Shown here piece by piece: positions 6,054-7,005 of a stretch of DNA of 7,005 nt; positions within the stretch are counted from its first letter, which is position 1; every line of letters starts with the position of its first letter. Below the pieces are notes generated by a model. It was not told the origin of the DNA. It searched no databases and saw only the letters and a program-made list of their open reading frames with translations. A program made the translations under genes and the position numbers. Location of the stretch: assembly GCA_030622805.1 (NCBI GenBank), contig JAUXFR010000072.1:1-7005 (forward strand), given 5' to 3'. The DNA comes from Anaerolineae bacterium (GTDB lineage Bacteria > Chloroflexota > Anaerolineae > Anaerolineales > UBA4823).

Positions 6054-6824
6054 ATGCAGAAATTCAACGAAGAAACCGCTCTGTTAATAGGTCAAACTGG
6101 CCCACTTGATGGTGAAAGCTGGGAACTGCGGATCCCAATAATTGTCGGTCGAGATCCCGATTGTGATATCGTGATCCCAGATCGGCAGGTATCTCGCCAT
6201 CATGCTCGTTTTACACCCAGTATCAAAGGAATCCTGGTAGAGGATCTGGGCAGTAAAAACGGTACCCATTGGAATGGTAAACCAATTTTCAAAGCCGTTA
6301 TGCTTCAGGATGGAGATATTATTCAGATAGCTCTGGCTCAGCAGTTTGTATATCTCAGTTCTGATGCAACTGTTCCCCTAGAAATGTCAGATATCGAATT
6401 CCCTGTACTGCACCGCGCTACAGAAGATGTTCACTCCAATGATCCCATAGAGACAAAAGAAGGAAGATTGCTCCTAGACAAACGTTCCCGGAGGGTGTGG
6501 ATTAAAATTGCAGATCATGAATCCTCGAATCCTGAAGAAGAAATAATATTCAAAGACGAAGAAATATCACCCGCATTAAGCGCTTTCCAATTTCAATTAC
6601 TTCAACAGTTATTCGATCATCAGGGGCGTGTTGTGCCAAGAAGTGAGCTGGTCGCTGGAGTCTGGGGCAGAGAGCAGGCTGTTGATGTATCGGAACAGGC
6701 ATTGGATGCATTAATCCGACGCTTGCGCGGCCGGATTGCCAGTGTTGATCCCACACATGAGTATATTATCACCGTTCGAGGGCATGGATTGCGGTTGGAT
6801 AACCCTCCATTATCAGAAAAATAA
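6054..6824 (+). CDS. FHA domain-winged helix transcriptional regulator
   Basis: The 256-residue cytoplasmic protein joins two domains. The N-terminal FHA domain (about 8-105) has the full phosphothreonine-binding set: GRD (32-34), SRHH (47-50), GSKNGT (66-71) and QDGDII (85-90). A linker of about 65 residues rich in acidic residues follows. The C-terminal domain (about 174-250) is an OmpR/PhoB-type winged helix. It has LSAFQFQLLQQLFDHQG, then VVPRSELVAGVWG, the recognition helix in the VSEQALDALIRRLRGRI block, and the wing YIITVRGHGLRL. There is no response-regulator receiver domain; FHA takes its place, so the expected input is a phosphothreonine protein rather than phosphoaspartate. The divergent kinase next door is the obvious candidate partner or substrate. 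Autoregulation of the shared 41-bp promoter is plausible but not shown. The start at ATG 6054 gives a complete FHA first strand. Confidence 0.92.
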   Translation: MQKFNEETALLIGQTGPLDGESWELRIPIIVGRDPDCDIVIPDRQVSRHHARFTPSIKGILVEDLGSKNGTHWNGKPIFKAVMLQDGDIIQIALAQQFVYLSSDATVPLEMSDIEFPVLHRATEDVHSNDPIETKEGRLLLDKRSRRVWIKIADHESSNPEEEIIFKDEEISPALSAFQFQLLQQLFDHQGRVVPRSELVAGVWGREQAVDVSEQALDALIRRLRGRIASVDPTHEYIITVRGHGLRLDNPPLSEK

Positions 6825-6860
6825 ATTACCACCAGCCATCAACGGCTCTTCATATAATTT

Positions 6861-7005
6861 TCAAATATTTCGTTCCATTGAATAACGTAGCGCCAAACGG
6901 TTTAATCTCTGCAATCTTCCTGCCAACGCTTCTTCTTCACCTGACTGCGATTGGGCAGAAATGTTAGCGTGCGAATTTAAGAAATCACCTGTGATCATGT
7001 CCCGG
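6861..7005 (-). CDS. C-terminal end of an unrecognised protein (5' end outside window)
   Basis: Read on the minus strand from base 7004, one frame stays open for 47 codons to a TGA at 6863-6861; the other two minus frames hit stops within the first seven codons. The predicted end begins RDMITGDFLNSHANIS, continues with a short Gln/Ser/Glu stretch, and finishes with a probable charged helix, RLQRLNRLALRYSMERNI. I do not recognise the family. A plus-strand frame is also open over 6827-6966 but has no ATG and translates into a less protein-like, hydrophobic string, so the minus reading is preferred. It would converge on the FHA gene with 36 bp between stops. This gap (6825-6860) holds no gene and only a weak 4-bp stem. 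Confidence 0.55.
   Translation of the reverse strand, partial: RDMITGDFLNSHANISAQSQSGEEEALAGRLQRLNRLALRYSMERNI

Noticed and set aside
6834..6847. AGCC-ATCAAC-GGCT hairpin after the FHA gene as a terminator
   Set aside because: The stem has only four base pairs, and the following CTTCATATAATTTT is not a clean T-run. It is too weak to call.

Overview
The window looks like a chromosomal segment of a bacterium with moderate GC, most likely a Chloroflexota member of the Anaerolineae type. That placement is an inference. It rests on a membrane-anchored GH3 hydrolase with Pro/Thr-rich linkers, a tail-anchored Hanks-type kinase, an FHA domain fused to a PhoB-type winged helix, and very tight gene packing. 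No mobile element, CRISPR array, tRNA or rRNA is visible. No intergenic gap exceeds about 40 bp.

Left part (1-5012, + strand): four genes run head to tail with overlaps or a minimal gap, as in one translationally coupled operon. They are the C-terminal end of a glycerophosphodiester phosphodiesterase (3-203), a PLP-dependent threonine/serine dehydratase (181-1176), a GctB/IpdB-like CoA-transferase beta subunit (1181-2014), and a large exported GH3 hydrolase of the NagZ type with an Ig-like domain and C-terminal membrane helices (1995-5012). No alpha subunit for the CoA-transferase-like protein is present. Its usual catalytic glutamate also appears to be missing. The GH3 protein likewise lacks the Asp-His pair that NagZ enzymes use as acid/base, although its nucleophile motif is intact.

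Right part (5020-6824): a Ser/Thr protein kinase (- strand) converges on the GH3 gene with only 7 bp between stop codons. It is divergently transcribed from an FHA-winged-helix regulator (+ strand), and 41 bp separate the two start codons. That short spacer holds a consensus TATAAT on the kinase side so close to the kinase ATG that the transcript would be almost leaderless. The pairing of a membrane kinase with a phosphothreonine-reading DNA-binding protein suggests a compact signalling pair in which phosphorylation is read directly by a transcription factor.

Right edge (6861-7005, - strand): the C-terminal end of an unrecognised protein converges on the FHA regulator.

Nothing here is clearly a wholly new system. 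The strongest leads are the kinase/FHA-wHTH pair with its shared micro-promoter, the two enzyme-family members with altered catalytic residues, and a perfect 23-bp inverted repeat built on a 12-bp tandem duplication inside the dehydratase gene.
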